DNA of 64,000 nt from CAWCDJ01 sp963836015 (GTDB taxonomy: Bacteria; Acidobacteriota; Terriglobia; Bryobacterales; Bryobacteraceae). How positions within the stretch are numbered: position 1 is the first letter of the stretch; each line of letters begins with the position of its first letter. The position numbers were made by a program, and so were the translations under genes. The notes beneath the pieces were generated by a model, which was not told where the DNA came from, did not search any database, and worked only from the letters and a program-made list of their open reading frames with translations. This document shows positions 1-8,636 of this stretch, in pieces. The DNA lies in the NCBI GenBank assembly GCA_963836015.1, contig CAWIIF010000015.1, forward strand, positions 992,001 to 1,056,000, written 5' to 3'.

Positions 1-470
1 GTCTCGATGACGCGATGGTCCGGTTCGAAAGCCGTGACCGGGGTGGCGAGGCCGTCGGCGCGCACCAGCATGACGCGGTCCCGGGCGGGCAGAGCGTGCA
101 GGTACCGGCGGGCTCGTTCGCGGGCCAGGTCCATCAAGGTGCGGCTGCCGGAGCGCGCGGCCATCCAGGCCGAAGTGTCGAGAACGATGACGTGGTTGCG
201 TGCTGCCAGTTCCGGAGCGCCGAAGCGTACGTGCGCCACCGCCAGCAGCAACAGGGCCATTCCGGCGAGCTGCAGGATGAGCGACCACGGCTGGCTGATG
301 TGGCGGCGGCGCGCGGCCACGGCGGGCTGTTCGGCGGCTACCCAGAAGCGCAGCGTGGAAACCACCTGCCGCCGGCGCGAGCGGTCCAGGAGATAGAGAG
401 CCACGGCCAGCGCCGAGATCGAGCCGAAGACCGCTACGAACTGCACCAGGGAGAGGTTCAGAAAGTACAT
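1..470 (-). CDS. BatA-like membrane protein with vWA domain (C-terminus beyond the window)
   Basis: The start codon is the ATG at 470-468; 156 codons are visible and the rest lies before base 1. The protein opens with a hydrophobic segment (MYFLNLSLVQFVAVFGSISA), a basic loop, and a second hydrophobic segment near residues 80-95. That is the layout of the BatA N-terminal domain (aerotolerance family). A von Willebrand A strand follows (HVIVLDTSAWMAARSG). The first metal-site position reads DTSAW where an intact MIDAS has DxSxS, so metal binding may be lost or altered. It begins only 4 bases after the DUF58 gene, and with the MoxR gene forms the usual MoxR/DUF58/vWA operon, thought to act as a chaperone-like complex at the cell envelope. 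The family assignment is fairly safe; the exact role is inferred. Confidence 0.75.
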   Translation of the reverse strand, partial: MYFLNLSLVQFVAVFGSISALAVALYLLDRSRRRQVVSTLRFWVAAEQPAVAARRRHISQPWSLILQLAGMALLLLAVAHVRFGAPELAARNHVIVLDTSAWMAARSGSRTLMDLARERARRYLHALPARDRVMLVRADGLATPVTAFEPDHRVIE

Positions 471-474
471 AGGC

Positions 475-1359
475 TCACGCAATACCGCGCACGCGGATCA
501 GCTCGCCAAAAATCACGCTCTCGAGCGACTGGGAAGTCGAAATTCCGGCATAGCGCCCGCCGCTGCGCAGCGCCAGGGTTTGGATGGTCGAGCTGTATTC
601 GTCGAAGGCGCGAGTATAGCGCGCGCGAGCCTCGTCGTCGAAATCGAGCTTAAGGGTGGCGCCGGTTTCGGCGTCGTGCAGGTCGAGCTCTCCGGTCCAT
701 GGCGGGACTCGGTCCTCGGCGGCCCATAGCTGCAGCAGCATCAGCTCGTGGCCGTAATCGCCGAGATACTGAATGGCGCGTTCACATCCGTTGTCGTCGA
801 GAAAGTCGGAAATGACGATGAGCAGCCCGCGCTGGGAGTAAGCGCCGATGAACTCGCGGACCACGGCCATGTAATCCGTAACTCCGCCGGCCTTCATGGC
901 TGCAATGCCGTCCATGACTCCGGTAAAGCGGTGCCTGCCGCCGGAAGAGAAGAGGCGCTGCCCCAGGCGGTCGGCGAATCCATGGATCTCGATGGTGTCG
1001 AGACGCACCAGGCCGACATAACATAGAGCGGCCGCCAGCCGGCGCGCATAATCGAACTTACTCCCGTCGTGAGCGCCCATGGAATCGCTCAGATCGACCA
1101 GCAGGCGCACCGGAACGCGCGGCTCCACCTGAAACATTTTGAGGAAGAGCTTCTCCAGCCGCAGGTAGGCACGCCAGTTTACGGCGCGGAGATCGTCTCC
1201 GTGATGAAAGTTGCGATGGTCGAGAAACTCCTGGCCGGGACCCGCAAAGCGGGACATGTTATGTCCGCCCACCAGACCGGAAAAGGACTTCTTCCAGTGG
1301 ATGGTGAGCCGCTCGAGTTTCTCCAGAAACTCGCGATCGAGGAGCGGGGCCTCAGCCAT
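475..1359 (-). CDS. DUF58 family protein of the MoxR operon
   Basis: This 294-residue protein has the DUF58 signature near residues 40-70 (FAGPGQEFLDHRNFHHGDD, then VNWRAYLR), followed by a vWA-like strand LLVDLSDSMG whose DxSxS metal site is intact. There is no signal peptide or membrane helix, so it is probably cytosolic or peripheral. DUF58 proteins are regular partners of MoxR AAA+ ATPases and of BatA-type vWA membrane proteins. Here the MoxR gene is 7 bases upstream and the BatA-like gene 4 bases downstream, all on one strand, so co-transcription is very likely. The biochemical function of DUF58 is not established. Confidence 0.88.
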   Translation of the reverse strand: MAEAPLLDREFLEKLERLTIHWKKSFSGLVGGHNMSRFAGPGQEFLDHRNFHHGDDLRAVNWRAYLRLEKLFLKMFQVEPRVPVRLLVDLSDSMGAHDGSKFDYARRLAAALCYVGLVRLDTIEIHGFADRLGQRLFSSGGRHRFTGVMDGIAAMKAGGVTDYMAVVREFIGAYSQRGLLIVISDFLDDNGCERAIQYLGDYGHELMLLQLWAAEDRVPPWTGELDLHDAETGATLKLDFDDEARARYTRAFDEYSSTIQTLALRSGGRYAGISTSQSLESVIFGELIRVRGIA

Positions 1360-1366
1360 ACGGTAC

Positions 1367-2365
1367 CTACGCTACGGATGCCCGCGCGGTTACGCCTTTG
1401 ATAATAGCGGTCAGAATGGACTCGGGGGTCTGGCCGTCGGCGTGCGCGTCGAAATTCAGAATAATCCGATGGCGCATGACCGCGGCAGCCACGTGCTGCA
1501 CGTCCTCCATGGCCAGGTGGTAGCGCCCGTGCATCAGGGCGAGAACGCGCCCGCATTCCACCAGGGCCTGGGCGCCGCGGGGGGAACTGCCGTAGCGCAC
1601 GTACTTCTTCGCCAGCTCGTGGGCCTCGGCCTGTTCGGGCTGGGTGGCCATCACCAGTTGGACGGCATACTCCTGGACGTGTGGGGCTACCAGTACTTCG
1701 CGGCACACGGAGCGGACTTCGAGAATGGCGTCGCGGTCCATCACCGGTACCGGGACTTCCTCCTCCCGCTGGATGGTCCGCTCGACGATGCGGTTCAACT
1801 CCTCGCGGCTCGGGTAAGTGACCAGGATCTTCATGAGGAAGCGATCGAGTTGCGCCTCGGGCAGCGGGTAAGTACCCTCCATCTCGATCGGGTTCTGAGT
1901 GGCCATCACCAGGAAAGGCCGGTCTAACTCGTGGGTGGTGGTGCCGCTGGTAACGGTGCGCTCCTGCATGGCCTCGAGCAGCGCGGACTGGGTTTTGGGC
2001 GTGGCGCGGTTGATCTCATCGGCCAGCACCAGGTTGGCGAAGATCGGACCGGGCTGAAACTGGAGGGCCTTCCCGCCACGTTCGTCGGTCTCGATGATCA
2101 TACTGCCCACAATGTCGGCCGGCATCAGGTCCGGCGTAAATTGTATGCGCGAGTACTTCAACTGGAGGGCGCGCGCCAGGGTACGGAGAAGAGTTGTCTT
2201 CCCCAGTCCGGGTACACCTTCCAACAGGACGTGCCCGGAGGCGAGGAGGCAAATAAGGACGCCTTCCACGACATCGTCCTGACCCACAATGATTTTGGCG
2301 ATTTCCCGGCGAACGGAGTTCAGCCGGTTGACGGCGAGTTGGAGCGCAGCTTCGGATCCCACCAT
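1367..2365 (-). CDS. MoxR family AAA+ ATPase
   Basis: This 332-residue AAA+ ATPase has Walker A GVPGLGKTT near residue 50, Walker B VLADEIN followed by RATPKTQSALLEAMQE, sensor-1-like MATQNPIEMEGTYPLPEAQLDRF, and the MoxR lid region at the C-terminus. These are all hallmark MoxR sequences and the length is normal. MoxR ATPases are thought to help mature or insert metal cofactors into client complexes together with vWA proteins, which matches the DUF58 and BatA-like genes that follow at spacings of 7 and 4 bases. The client here is unknown. The start is the ATG at 2365, with no strong Shine-Dalgarno sequence in front. Confidence 0.93.
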   Translation of the reverse strand: MVGSEAALQLAVNRLNSVRREIAKIIVGQDDVVEGVLICLLASGHVLLEGVPGLGKTTLLRTLARALQLKYSRIQFTPDLMPADIVGSMIIETDERGGKALQFQPGPIFANLVLADEINRATPKTQSALLEAMQERTVTSGTTTHELDRPFLVMATQNPIEMEGTYPLPEAQLDRFLMKILVTYPSREELNRIVERTIQREEEVPVPVMDRDAILEVRSVCREVLVAPHVQEYAVQLVMATQPEQAEAHELAKKYVRYGSSPRGAQALVECGRVLALMHGRYHLAMEDVQHVAAAVMRHRIILNFDAHADGQTPESILTAIIKGVTARASVA

Positions 2366-2434
2366 TACATTCTAGAGCACAGGGGACTGCTTCTCGGAAG
2401 CCCTCGGAGGCAAATTGCACACTTGGCGGGACGA

Positions 2435-2860
2435 TTAAGCGTGTGTCTGTACGCCGGCGCGCTCACCGATCTTACTTGCCAGGATCCCGATGACCGAGGC
2501 CATCTCGACGAGGGCCCCGCGCGCCTTTTGAGGAGCGGCAGTCCTGGTGAGCCGGTAGAACGCGTGCATGACTTTGTAGTCCCAGACCAGGAGACGGTCT
2601 TCAATCGACTGCATCTCCAACCCGGCAGCGTGCTCGAGAAGGTAAATCAGGAGGTCGTAATCCTTTTGCAGGGAGACTTGCAGGGGATCGAGCGCTTCGC
2701 CCGCCTGCAACCGGAGTTTGACGTCGCTGAAGCTGAAGCGGCTGGAAACGTCGACTGCAACTTCACTGGCGGCGTTGCGGACCAGCAGGATGCACGTGTA
2801 CCTGAACCAATACACCAGCAAGACGAATGAGACCGTAATGATCAAGATGCTCGTGAGCAT
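2435..2860 (-). CDS. Small membrane-anchored protein of unknown function
   Basis: This is a 141-residue protein that I do not recognise. Residues 4-22 (ILIITVSFVLLVYWFRYTC) form one clear N-terminal membrane helix. The remainder is a predicted helical cytosolic part with leucine-rich stretches (LRLQAGEALDPLQVSLQ and DYDLLIYLLEHAAGLEM). It lies 69 bases upstream of the MoxR gene on the same strand and may be the first gene of that unit. Nothing supports a catalytic role. It has normal GC-rich codon use, so I take it as a real gene. Confidence 0.65.
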   Translation of the reverse strand: MLTSILIITVSFVLLVYWFRYTCILLVRNAASEVAVDVSSRFSFSDVKLRLQAGEALDPLQVSLQKDYDLLIYLLEHAAGLEMQSIEDRLLVWDYKVMHAFYRLTRTAAPQKARGALVEMASVIGILASKIGERAGVQTHA

Positions 2861-3061
2861 TTATATTCGCCAAGTTGACTAGGCAGTACTAGTCCGACCA
2901 GAACGAGTGTAGCACCTGATAATTCCTGATGCAATAGGTATGGTAGTAAGAAAATGCGTAGAATGCACTACCGGGAAATACCCGGATCCTTGCCCTCCTT
3001 TGAGGGTAGCGGAAATCGCCGGGAGTAGAAGTAAACATTTACCGTTAATCGCAGTACTAAG
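2861..3061. other. AT-richer intergenic region with a 9-base direct repeat
   Basis: These 201 bases separate the end of trpB from the small membrane protein gene. They are visibly less GC-rich than the flanks. GCAGTACTA occurs at both edges (2883-2891 and 3051-3059), and a short palindrome GTAAACATTTAC lies near 3035. I found no clear terminator or RNA gene. The region presumably carries the promoter of the gene starting at 2860. Confidence 0.4.
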
Positions 3062-4411
3062 TCACTGCGCTGCGGCAAAAGGCCTACCTTCGTAGGTAAA
3101 ATCCTGTAGTTTACCGCCGAGAAAGGTTTCGTAAGCCGCCAGATCGAAGTGTCCATGGCCGCTCAGACAAAACAGGATAGTGCGCGGGCGTCCTTCTTCC
3201 CGGGCGGCGAGTGCCTCATCTACGGCGGCCCGGATGGCGTGCGACGATTCCGGGGCGGGCAGAATGCCTTCGGTGCGAGCGAACTGGAGCGCCGCTTCGA
3301 AGACCGGGACCTGGGAGTAGGCCTTGGCCTCGATATAGCCGTAGTGGAGCAAATGGCTCATCAGGGGTGACGCCCCGTGGTAGCGCAGTCCGCCGGCGTG
3401 GATTCCCGGAGGCACGAAATCGTGGCCCAAGGTGTACATCCGGATCAGAGGCGTGAGCTTGGCCGTATCGCCGAAATCGTAAGCGAAAGTGCCGCGGGTG
3501 AGGCTGGGGCAGGCGGCCGGTTCAACGGCCAGGATACGCGGACCCTTGCCGGCCAGGCGATCCAGCACGTAGGGCAGGGCAAGTCCGCCGAAATTGCTGC
3601 CGCCGCCGAAGCAGCCGATGACGACTTCCGGTTCCTCGCCGGCGAGCTCCATCTGGAGTTTGGCTTCCTGGCCGATTACGGTCTGGTGCAGCATGACGTG
3701 GTTGAGCACGCTGCCGAGCGAGTAATTGGTATCGGGATGGGTGGCTGCGTCCTCCACCGCCTCGCTGATGGCGATGCCGAGGCTTCCCGGGGAATCGGGC
3801 GTTTCGGCCAGCACCCCCCGGCCGGCATGGGTATGATCGCTCGGGCTGGGGAAGACTTCCGCGCCCCAGGCGTGCATCATCATCCGGCGGTAAGGCTTCT
3901 GGTCGTAGCTGATGCGCACCATATAAACCGTGCACTCCAGCCCGAACATCTGGCAGGCGAGCGATAGGGCGCTGCCCCACTGGCCGGCGCCGGTTTCGGT
4001 AGCCAGGCGGCGCATGCCGGCGCGCTTGTTGTAGTAAGCCTGCGCGACCGCGGTATTCGGCTTATGGCTGCCGGCCGGGCTGGTGCCTTCGTACTTGTAA
4101 TAGATGTGGGCCGGGGTATCGAGCGCCTTTTCCAGGCGCCGCGCCCGGTAGAGGGGCGTGGCCCGCCACAGCCGGTAGATATCCATCACCTCGCCCGGGA
4201 TGTCGATTTCCGGCTTCGGGGAGAATTCCTGCTCGATCAATTCCATGGGGAAGATCGGCAGCAGGTCCTGCGGGGTGAGGGGGGCTCGGGTCTGCGGATT
4301 CAGCGGCGGGTCGAGCGGCTCCTTCAAAGATGGCAGCACGTTGACCCACGCGGTCGGGATCTGGCTATCGGCGAGCAGGAATTTGGAATGCTCCGGCATG
4401 GGAAGGCTCAT
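3062..4411 (-). CDS. trpB: TrpB2-type tryptophan synthase beta subunit
   Basis: This is a 449-residue PLP enzyme of the long TrpB2 family, which converts indole plus serine to tryptophan. The cofactor lysine lies in GSHKPNTA, preceded by YYKYEGTSPAG. The phosphate-cradling glycine loop is GCFGGGSNFGG, and the C-terminal LFCLSGHGHFDL is typical. TrpB2 is about 50 residues longer than classical TrpB, mainly at the N-terminus, as here. No trpA or other trp gene is adjacent, which is usual for TrpB2, whose role may be indole salvage. A second in-frame ATG (MPEHSK) lies 12 bases downstream and could be the real start. Confidence 0.93.
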   Translation of the reverse strand: MSLPMPEHSKFLLADSQIPTAWVNVLPSLKEPLDPPLNPQTRAPLTPQDLLPIFPMELIEQEFSPKPEIDIPGEVMDIYRLWRATPLYRARRLEKALDTPAHIYYKYEGTSPAGSHKPNTAVAQAYYNKRAGMRRLATETGAGQWGSALSLACQMFGLECTVYMVRISYDQKPYRRMMMHAWGAEVFPSPSDHTHAGRGVLAETPDSPGSLGIAISEAVEDAATHPDTNYSLGSVLNHVMLHQTVIGQEAKLQMELAGEEPEVVIGCFGGGSNFGGLALPYVLDRLAGKGPRILAVEPAACPSLTRGTFAYDFGDTAKLTPLIRMYTLGHDFVPPGIHAGGLRYHGASPLMSHLLHYGYIEAKAYSQVPVFEAALQFARTEGILPAPESSHAIRAAVDEALAAREEGRPRTILFCLSGHGHFDLAAYETFLGGKLQDFTYEGRPFAAAQ

Positions 4412-4448
4412 TGTAATACGCGCCGAAGTGTAAGGGAGCGGGGCGGCC

Positions 4449-5075
4449 TTATTCCGCGATGAGGACGGTGATCTGGCCGGGGCCGTGAACGCCGCGGACC
4501 AGGATCTGCTCGATATCGGCGGTGCGGCTGGGGCCGGTGATCAGCACCATCGAGCTGGTCTGTTCGGCGGGGCGGGGAAGCAGCATGAAGAGCTCGTCGA
4601 GGCTGCTGAGGATGCGGTCGCGCGGCACGATCGCCAGGTGCGCGGGGGGCAGCAGCGAAATCAGGCGGGCTTCCTGCGGACTCGAAAGCATCACCAGCGT
4701 GCCGGTATCGGCCAGAGCGTAATCGGCGCTGGTAATGCCGATATCGGCCGCGGCGCACACGGCACGCAGCTCGTCGCGGTCGGTGATGCCGGTCCGCACG
4801 CAGGGCAGGCTCGTGATGCCGCACTGGGAGAGGAACGAGGAGTTCGAGGCCACGGCGGTTTTGCCGGCGATCACCTCCGCCGCCGCGGCGCGCGGATCGC
4901 TGGTGCGGCTGGCCTTTCCGGCGAGCGCCTCCACGCGGGCGATCATGCTCGCCACCCGTGCCTCCCTCTCGACCGTGGGAACGCGCAAGCGCACCGGCGG
5001 CGGATCGGCGGGCGGCTGGCCGGCGCTGCGCCCCACGGCGGTTCGAATCTTATGCAGGATGTTTTCGCGCGACAT
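4449..5075 (-). CDS. lutC: LUD-domain lactate utilization protein LutC
   Basis: This 208-residue LUD-domain protein starts MSRENILHKIRTAVG. An open frame extends upstream, but that extension is only the antisense of lutB; the ATG at 5075-5073 shares one base with the lutB stop (TGATG), which fixes the start. The conserved LUD region includes GITSADYALADTGTLVMLSS and the C-terminal VLITGPSRTADIEQILVRGVHGP. LutC is the third subunit of the LutABC complex that oxidises L-lactate to pyruvate. It is the last gene of the lut operon and ends 37 bases before trpB begins on the same strand, so read-through into trpB is possible. Confidence 0.92.
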   Translation of the reverse strand: MSRENILHKIRTAVGRSAGQPPADPPPVRLRVPTVEREARVASMIARVEALAGKASRTSDPRAAAAEVIAGKTAVASNSSFLSQCGITSLPCVRTGITDRDELRAVCAAADIGITSADYALADTGTLVMLSSPQEARLISLLPPAHLAIVPRDRILSSLDELFMLLPRPAEQTSSMVLITGPSRTADIEQILVRGVHGPGQITVLIAE

Positions 5076-6493
5076 CAGCGCCGCCTCCACATCTCGCGGA
5101 AGCTCTTGGCCGGCGGCGCAGGCAGGTCCCGCTGGCTGGTCCAGGCCTTCACCGGCCCGACGTTCATCGTCGGGGGAACGGTGCGGATCCAACCGCTGTC
5201 GGTGGAGGGCGCCATCGCGCCGGCGATCCGTCCCGCCCATGCGTAGACCCGTGGATGAGTCATCATCCAGGCAAAAGCGCGGAAAGCCAGCCTCTCGATC
5301 CGGTTCTGCTTCTCACGGGCTTCGGTCTTCTTAACGTCGGAGCGCAGCTCGAGCAGGATCTTGGGAATGTCGATCTTGACCGGGCAGACTTCGCCGCAGG
5401 CGCCGCAGAGGCTGGAGGCGAAGGGCAGGCCAGGCTCGTGGGAGACGCCCATGAATTGAGGGGTGATGATCGCGCCGATTGGTCCAGAATACACCCAGGG
5501 GAAGCTGTGGCCGCCGATTTTACGGTAAACGGGACACGTGTTGAGGCAGGCGCCGCAGCGGATGCAATAGAGCGACTGGCGCTTGCTGCGGTCGGGCAGC
5601 AGCTTGGTGCGGCCGTTGTCCAGCAGCACGACGTAGAATTCGTCCGGCCCGTCGATTTCGCCGGGACGGCGCGGGCCGCTCAGGAACGAAGTGTAGACCG
5701 AAAGCGCCTGTCCGGTGGCGCTGCGCGCCAGCAGCTTGAGGAAGGTCGCCAGGTCCTGCGCGCGCGGGATGACCTTCTCAATCCCCGCGACCGTGATGTG
5801 GATCTTGGGAGCGGAGGTCGTCAGCCGGGCGTTGCCCTCGTTCTCGATGATGACCACCGCCCCGGAATCCGCGATCAGGAAATTCGCTCCGCTGATTCCG
5901 ATATCGGCCGCCAGGAACTTCTCGCGCAGCACGGCGCGCGCGATGGCGGTCTGCTTCTCGATGACCACTTCGTTCGGAACGTGGAGGCGTTGGGTGAAGA
6001 TCTCGGCCACGTCGTAGCGCGTTTTGTGCAGCGCCGGGGCCACGATGTGGTACGGGCGTTCGTGGGCCAGTTGCAGGATGTACTCGCCGAGATCGGTCTC
6101 GACCGATTCGAGGCCGTGGTGCTCCAGCCGCTCGTTGAGATCCACCTCCTCGGTGGTCATGGATTTCGACTTGACGATGAGGTGCGCCTTCCGCTCGCGC
6201 GCCAGCCCGAGGACGAAGTCGGCGACCTCGGTACCGTCCTTGCAGTAGATCACCTTGCCGCCGCGGGCTTCGACATTGCGCTCGAACTCCTCCAGATAGT
6301 GATCGAGGTTCTCGATGGAGTGCTTCTTGAGGGCATTGGCCTGGGTGCGGAGCTCCTGGTAATCCGGCAGCACCTCCGGCGCCACGGTTTCGGTGCGCTT
6401 ATCTTTCAGCCGTCCGGTCGCGGTGTAGATCGCAAGCTGCAGGCTCGCGTCGGCCAGGGTGGAGTGAATTTTAGAGTCGAATTCAACGGACAT
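5075..6493 (-). CDS. lutB: Iron-sulfur LUD protein LutB of lactate oxidation
   Basis: This 472-residue protein has an N-terminal LUD domain (around residues 60-290, including GISGANFLIADSGAVVIIEN) fused to a bacterial ferredoxin-like module with two 4Fe-4S cysteine clusters: CIRCGACLNTCPVYRKIGG and CGACGEVCPVKIDIP. A C-terminal DUF3390-type tail follows. This is exactly the LutB (YkgF) architecture, the electron-transfer subunit of L-lactate dehydrogenase LutABC. It starts 6 bases after lutA ends and overlaps lutC by one base, so the three are translationally coupled. The assignment is secure. Confidence 0.95.
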   Translation of the reverse strand: MSVEFDSKIHSTLADASLQLAIYTATGRLKDKRTETVAPEVLPDYQELRTQANALKKHSIENLDHYLEEFERNVEARGGKVIYCKDGTEVADFVLGLARERKAHLIVKSKSMTTEEVDLNERLEHHGLESVETDLGEYILQLAHERPYHIVAPALHKTRYDVAEIFTQRLHVPNEVVIEKQTAIARAVLREKFLAADIGISGANFLIADSGAVVIIENEGNARLTTSAPKIHITVAGIEKVIPRAQDLATFLKLLARSATGQALSVYTSFLSGPRRPGEIDGPDEFYVVLLDNGRTKLLPDRSKRQSLYCIRCGACLNTCPVYRKIGGHSFPWVYSGPIGAIITPQFMGVSHEPGLPFASSLCGACGEVCPVKIDIPKILLELRSDVKKTEAREKQNRIERLAFRAFAWMMTHPRVYAWAGRIAGAMAPSTDSGWIRTVPPTMNVGPVKAWTSQRDLPAPPAKSFREMWRRR

Positions 6494-6499
6494 GGCTGA

Positions 6500-7225
6500 T
6501 TAGCGGCTCGCCAGGACCTCGGCCAGGTGCATCGTGCGGATCTCCGACCCGGCCCGCGACAGGACGCCTTGAATCTGCATCAGGCAGCTCGGGTCGAGCG
6601 ATACCACGGTGCGCGCGCCGGTCTTCATGATGGCCTCGATTTTGGTGCGGGCCATGGCGCCCGACAGCTCGGCGAACTTGACGGAGAAGGTGCCGCCGAA
6701 GCCGCAGCACTCTTCGGCCGGCTGCATCTCGCGCAGCTCCAGGCCCCGTACGTTGGCCAGGAGGCGGCGGGGGGCGCTTCGGATCCCGAGCTCGCGGAGG
6801 GCGTGGCAGCCGTCGTGGAAGGTCACCACGTCCTGGAAGCGGGCGCCCACGTCTTCCACGCCGGCCACTTCGGTCAGAAAGGTGGAGAACTCCCAAACCC
6901 GCCGCTCTAGGGAGTGTACCTGTTCCAGGGTTTCCGGTTCTTTATGGAACAGCTCCGCAAAGTGGTGGGTAACCATGGAGGTGCAGGAGCCGGATGGCAC
7001 GACGATGCACTCCGAGGCTGCGAATGTTCTGAGAAAGTGCCGCGCCACGGTGCGGGCCTCTTCACGGTAGCCGCTATTGAATGCCGGCTGTCCGCAGCAG
7101 GTCTGGTTCTCAGGGAAATCCACTTCGTACCCGAGCCGTTCCAACACGTCGGCCATTGCCATGCCGATCTTGGGAAACAACTGATCGACCATGCAGGTAA
7201 CGAACAACGATACCCGTTTGCCCAT
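6500..7225 (-). CDS. lutA: LutA, CCG-domain subunit of lactate oxidation
   Basis: This 241-residue protein carries two cysteine-rich CCG domains: ENQTCCGQPAFNSGY near residue 65 and EECCGFGGTFSVKF near residue 170. These bind a non-cubane Fe-S centre in the heterodisulfide reductase/GlpC-like superfamily. The N-terminus MGKRVSLFVTCMVDQLFP is diagnostic of LutA (YkgE). It is the promoter-proximal gene of lutA-lutB-lutC. A TACAAT hexamer lies only 10 bases before the ATG, so the mRNA leader would be very short. No lactate-responsive GntR regulator (LldR/LutR) is next to the operon. Confidence 0.94.
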   Translation of the reverse strand: MGKRVSLFVTCMVDQLFPKIGMAMADVLERLGYEVDFPENQTCCGQPAFNSGYREEARTVARHFLRTFAASECIVVPSGSCTSMVTHHFAELFHKEPETLEQVHSLERRVWEFSTFLTEVAGVEDVGARFQDVVTFHDGCHALRELGIRSAPRRLLANVRGLELREMQPAEECCGFGGTFSVKFAELSGAMARTKIEAIMKTGARTVVSLDPSCLMQIQGVLSRAGSEIRTMHLAEVLASR

Positions 7226-7235
7226 GCAGTACCCG

Positions 7236-7262
7236 ATTGTATCAGTTTCAACCCGTTACAAG
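7236..7262 (-). promoter_or_regulatory. Candidate lutA promoter with extended -10
   Basis: On the minus strand TGATACAAT (-10 TACAAT at 7241-7236, with an upstream TG) follows a TTGTAA-like -35 at 7262-7257 with about 15 bases between. Transcription would start about 4 bases before the lutA ATG at 7225. Confidence 0.5.
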
Positions 7263-7339
7263 CCCTGCGCGAACAAAATACCCCAATCCCGGTATTCTCT
7301 GGGAACTAAAGGTTTCCTTAAGATCGCATAAGAGACAAC

Positions 7340-8599
7340 ATGCCAACCTTTCGACTCGTGGGGAACTCAGCGCTGCTTGTGTTGAGTTTGTCGGGGCCAT
7401 TACTTTTCTCTTCTTGCGCCAGGAAAGGCGAAGCCGAATCGCGGACAGTCGAACAGCCGCAACGGCCGACTGTGGCGGTGGCCAAGGTGACCACGGCGAA
7501 CCTCTCGCGAGACCTCGTGTTAACGGCCGAGTTCCGGCCGTACCAGGAGGTCGACGTGATGGCCAAGGTCGCCGGCTACGTGAAAGAGATCAATGTGGAC
7601 GTGGGCGACCGCGTGCGCAAGAACCAGCTTTTGGCGACCCTCGAGGTCCCGGAGATGGGCGACGACCTTACCCGCGGCAAGGCGGCGGCCGATCGGAGCC
7701 GGTCCGAGGTGGCGCGCGCCAGGGACGAGTTGCAGCGCGCCAGGTCGGCGCACGACATCGCACACATCTCTTACCAGCGCCTGGCATCGGTAGCCAAAAA
7801 GAAGCCCGGGCTGGTGGCGCAGCAGGAAATCGATGATGCGCAGAGCAAAGACCTGGTCGCGGAAGCGCAGGTTTCGGCGGCGCAGTCAGCGCTCGCGGCA
7901 GCCACCCAGCAGGTGGAAGTCAACAACGCCGACGTGCAGAAGATCAAGACTCTGATGGAGTACACAAAGGTGACAGCGCCGTTCGACGGCGTCGTGACCA
8001 GGCGGTACGCGGACACAGGGTCGATGATCCAGGCCGGCATCGCGTCGCAGACCCAGGCTATGCCGCTGGTGAAGCTTTCGGAAAACAGCCTGTTGAGGTT
8101 GATTCTCCCCGTGCCGGAGTCGGCGGTGCCGACGGTCCACATCGGGCAGCAAGTGGAAGTGCAGGTTCCGACGCTCAAGCGCACATTTCCGGGGAGGGTG
8201 GCGCGATTCTCCGACAAGCTGTCCATGACGACCCGCACCATGGATACCGAAGTGGATGTCCCGAACGCCAACCTGGTGCTGATCCCGGGGATGTACGCCG
8301 AAGTGAACCTGACCCTGAGCCGGCGAAACTCGGTGCTGAGCGTTCCGGTGACCGCGGTGGACCTGGAGCCCGCCAACCAATCCTTGGGGAGCGTAATGGT
8401 GATTACGCCCAACGGTCGTGTCGAGCGCCGTAGCGTCGAACTCGGCCTCGAGACCGCCGACAGGATGGAAGTGCGCTCAGGGCTGAACGAGGGCGATCTC
8501 GTGGTGATCAGTGGCCGCGCGCTGTTGCAGCCTCACGAGGAGGTCCGCCCGAAAATTACCGCTTTGACGGCGGCGAATACGGAAGGGCAGGCGAACTAG
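7340..8599 (+). CDS. RND efflux periplasmic adaptor (membrane fusion protein)
   Basis: This 419-residue adaptor has an N-terminal hydrophobic segment ending LLFSSCARKG, a possible though imperfect lipobox. It continues with the HlyD/AcrA order: beta-barrel strand, lipoyl half (VMAKVAGYVKEINVDVGDRVRKNQ), an alpha-helical hairpin around residues 110-200, the second lipoyl half (YTKVTAPFDGVVTRRYAD) and a membrane-proximal domain at the C-terminus. Such proteins link an inner-membrane RND pump to an outer-membrane TolC channel. The pump gene begins 37 bases downstream and the TolC gene follows with overlap, so this is the first gene of a full tripartite efflux operon. The substrate cannot be read from the sequence. 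Confidence 0.93.
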   Translation: MPTFRLVGNSALLVLSLSGPLLFSSCARKGEAESRTVEQPQRPTVAVAKVTTANLSRDLVLTAEFRPYQEVDVMAKVAGYVKEINVDVGDRVRKNQLLATLEVPEMGDDLTRGKAAADRSRSEVARARDELQRARSAHDIAHISYQRLASVAKKKPGLVAQQEIDDAQSKDLVAEAQVSAAQSALAAATQQVEVNNADVQKIKTLMEYTKVTAPFDGVVTRRYADTGSMIQAGIASQTQAMPLVKLSENSLLRLILPVPESAVPTVHIGQQVEVQVPTLKRTFPGRVARFSDKLSMTTRTMDTEVDVPNANLVLIPGMYAEVNLTLSRRNSVLSVPVTAVDLEPANQSLGSVMVITPNGRVERRSVELGLETADRMEVRSGLNEGDLVVISGRALLQPHEEVRPKITALTAANTEGQAN

Positions 8600-8636
8600 G
8601 CTTTTGTGGGGCACCCTGCTCCACCGGGAGATATCT

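Noticed and set aside
4958..6499. Long plus-strand open frame over lutB/lutC
   Set aside because: It lies opposite clearly conserved lutB and lutC, and the translation has no recognisable motif.
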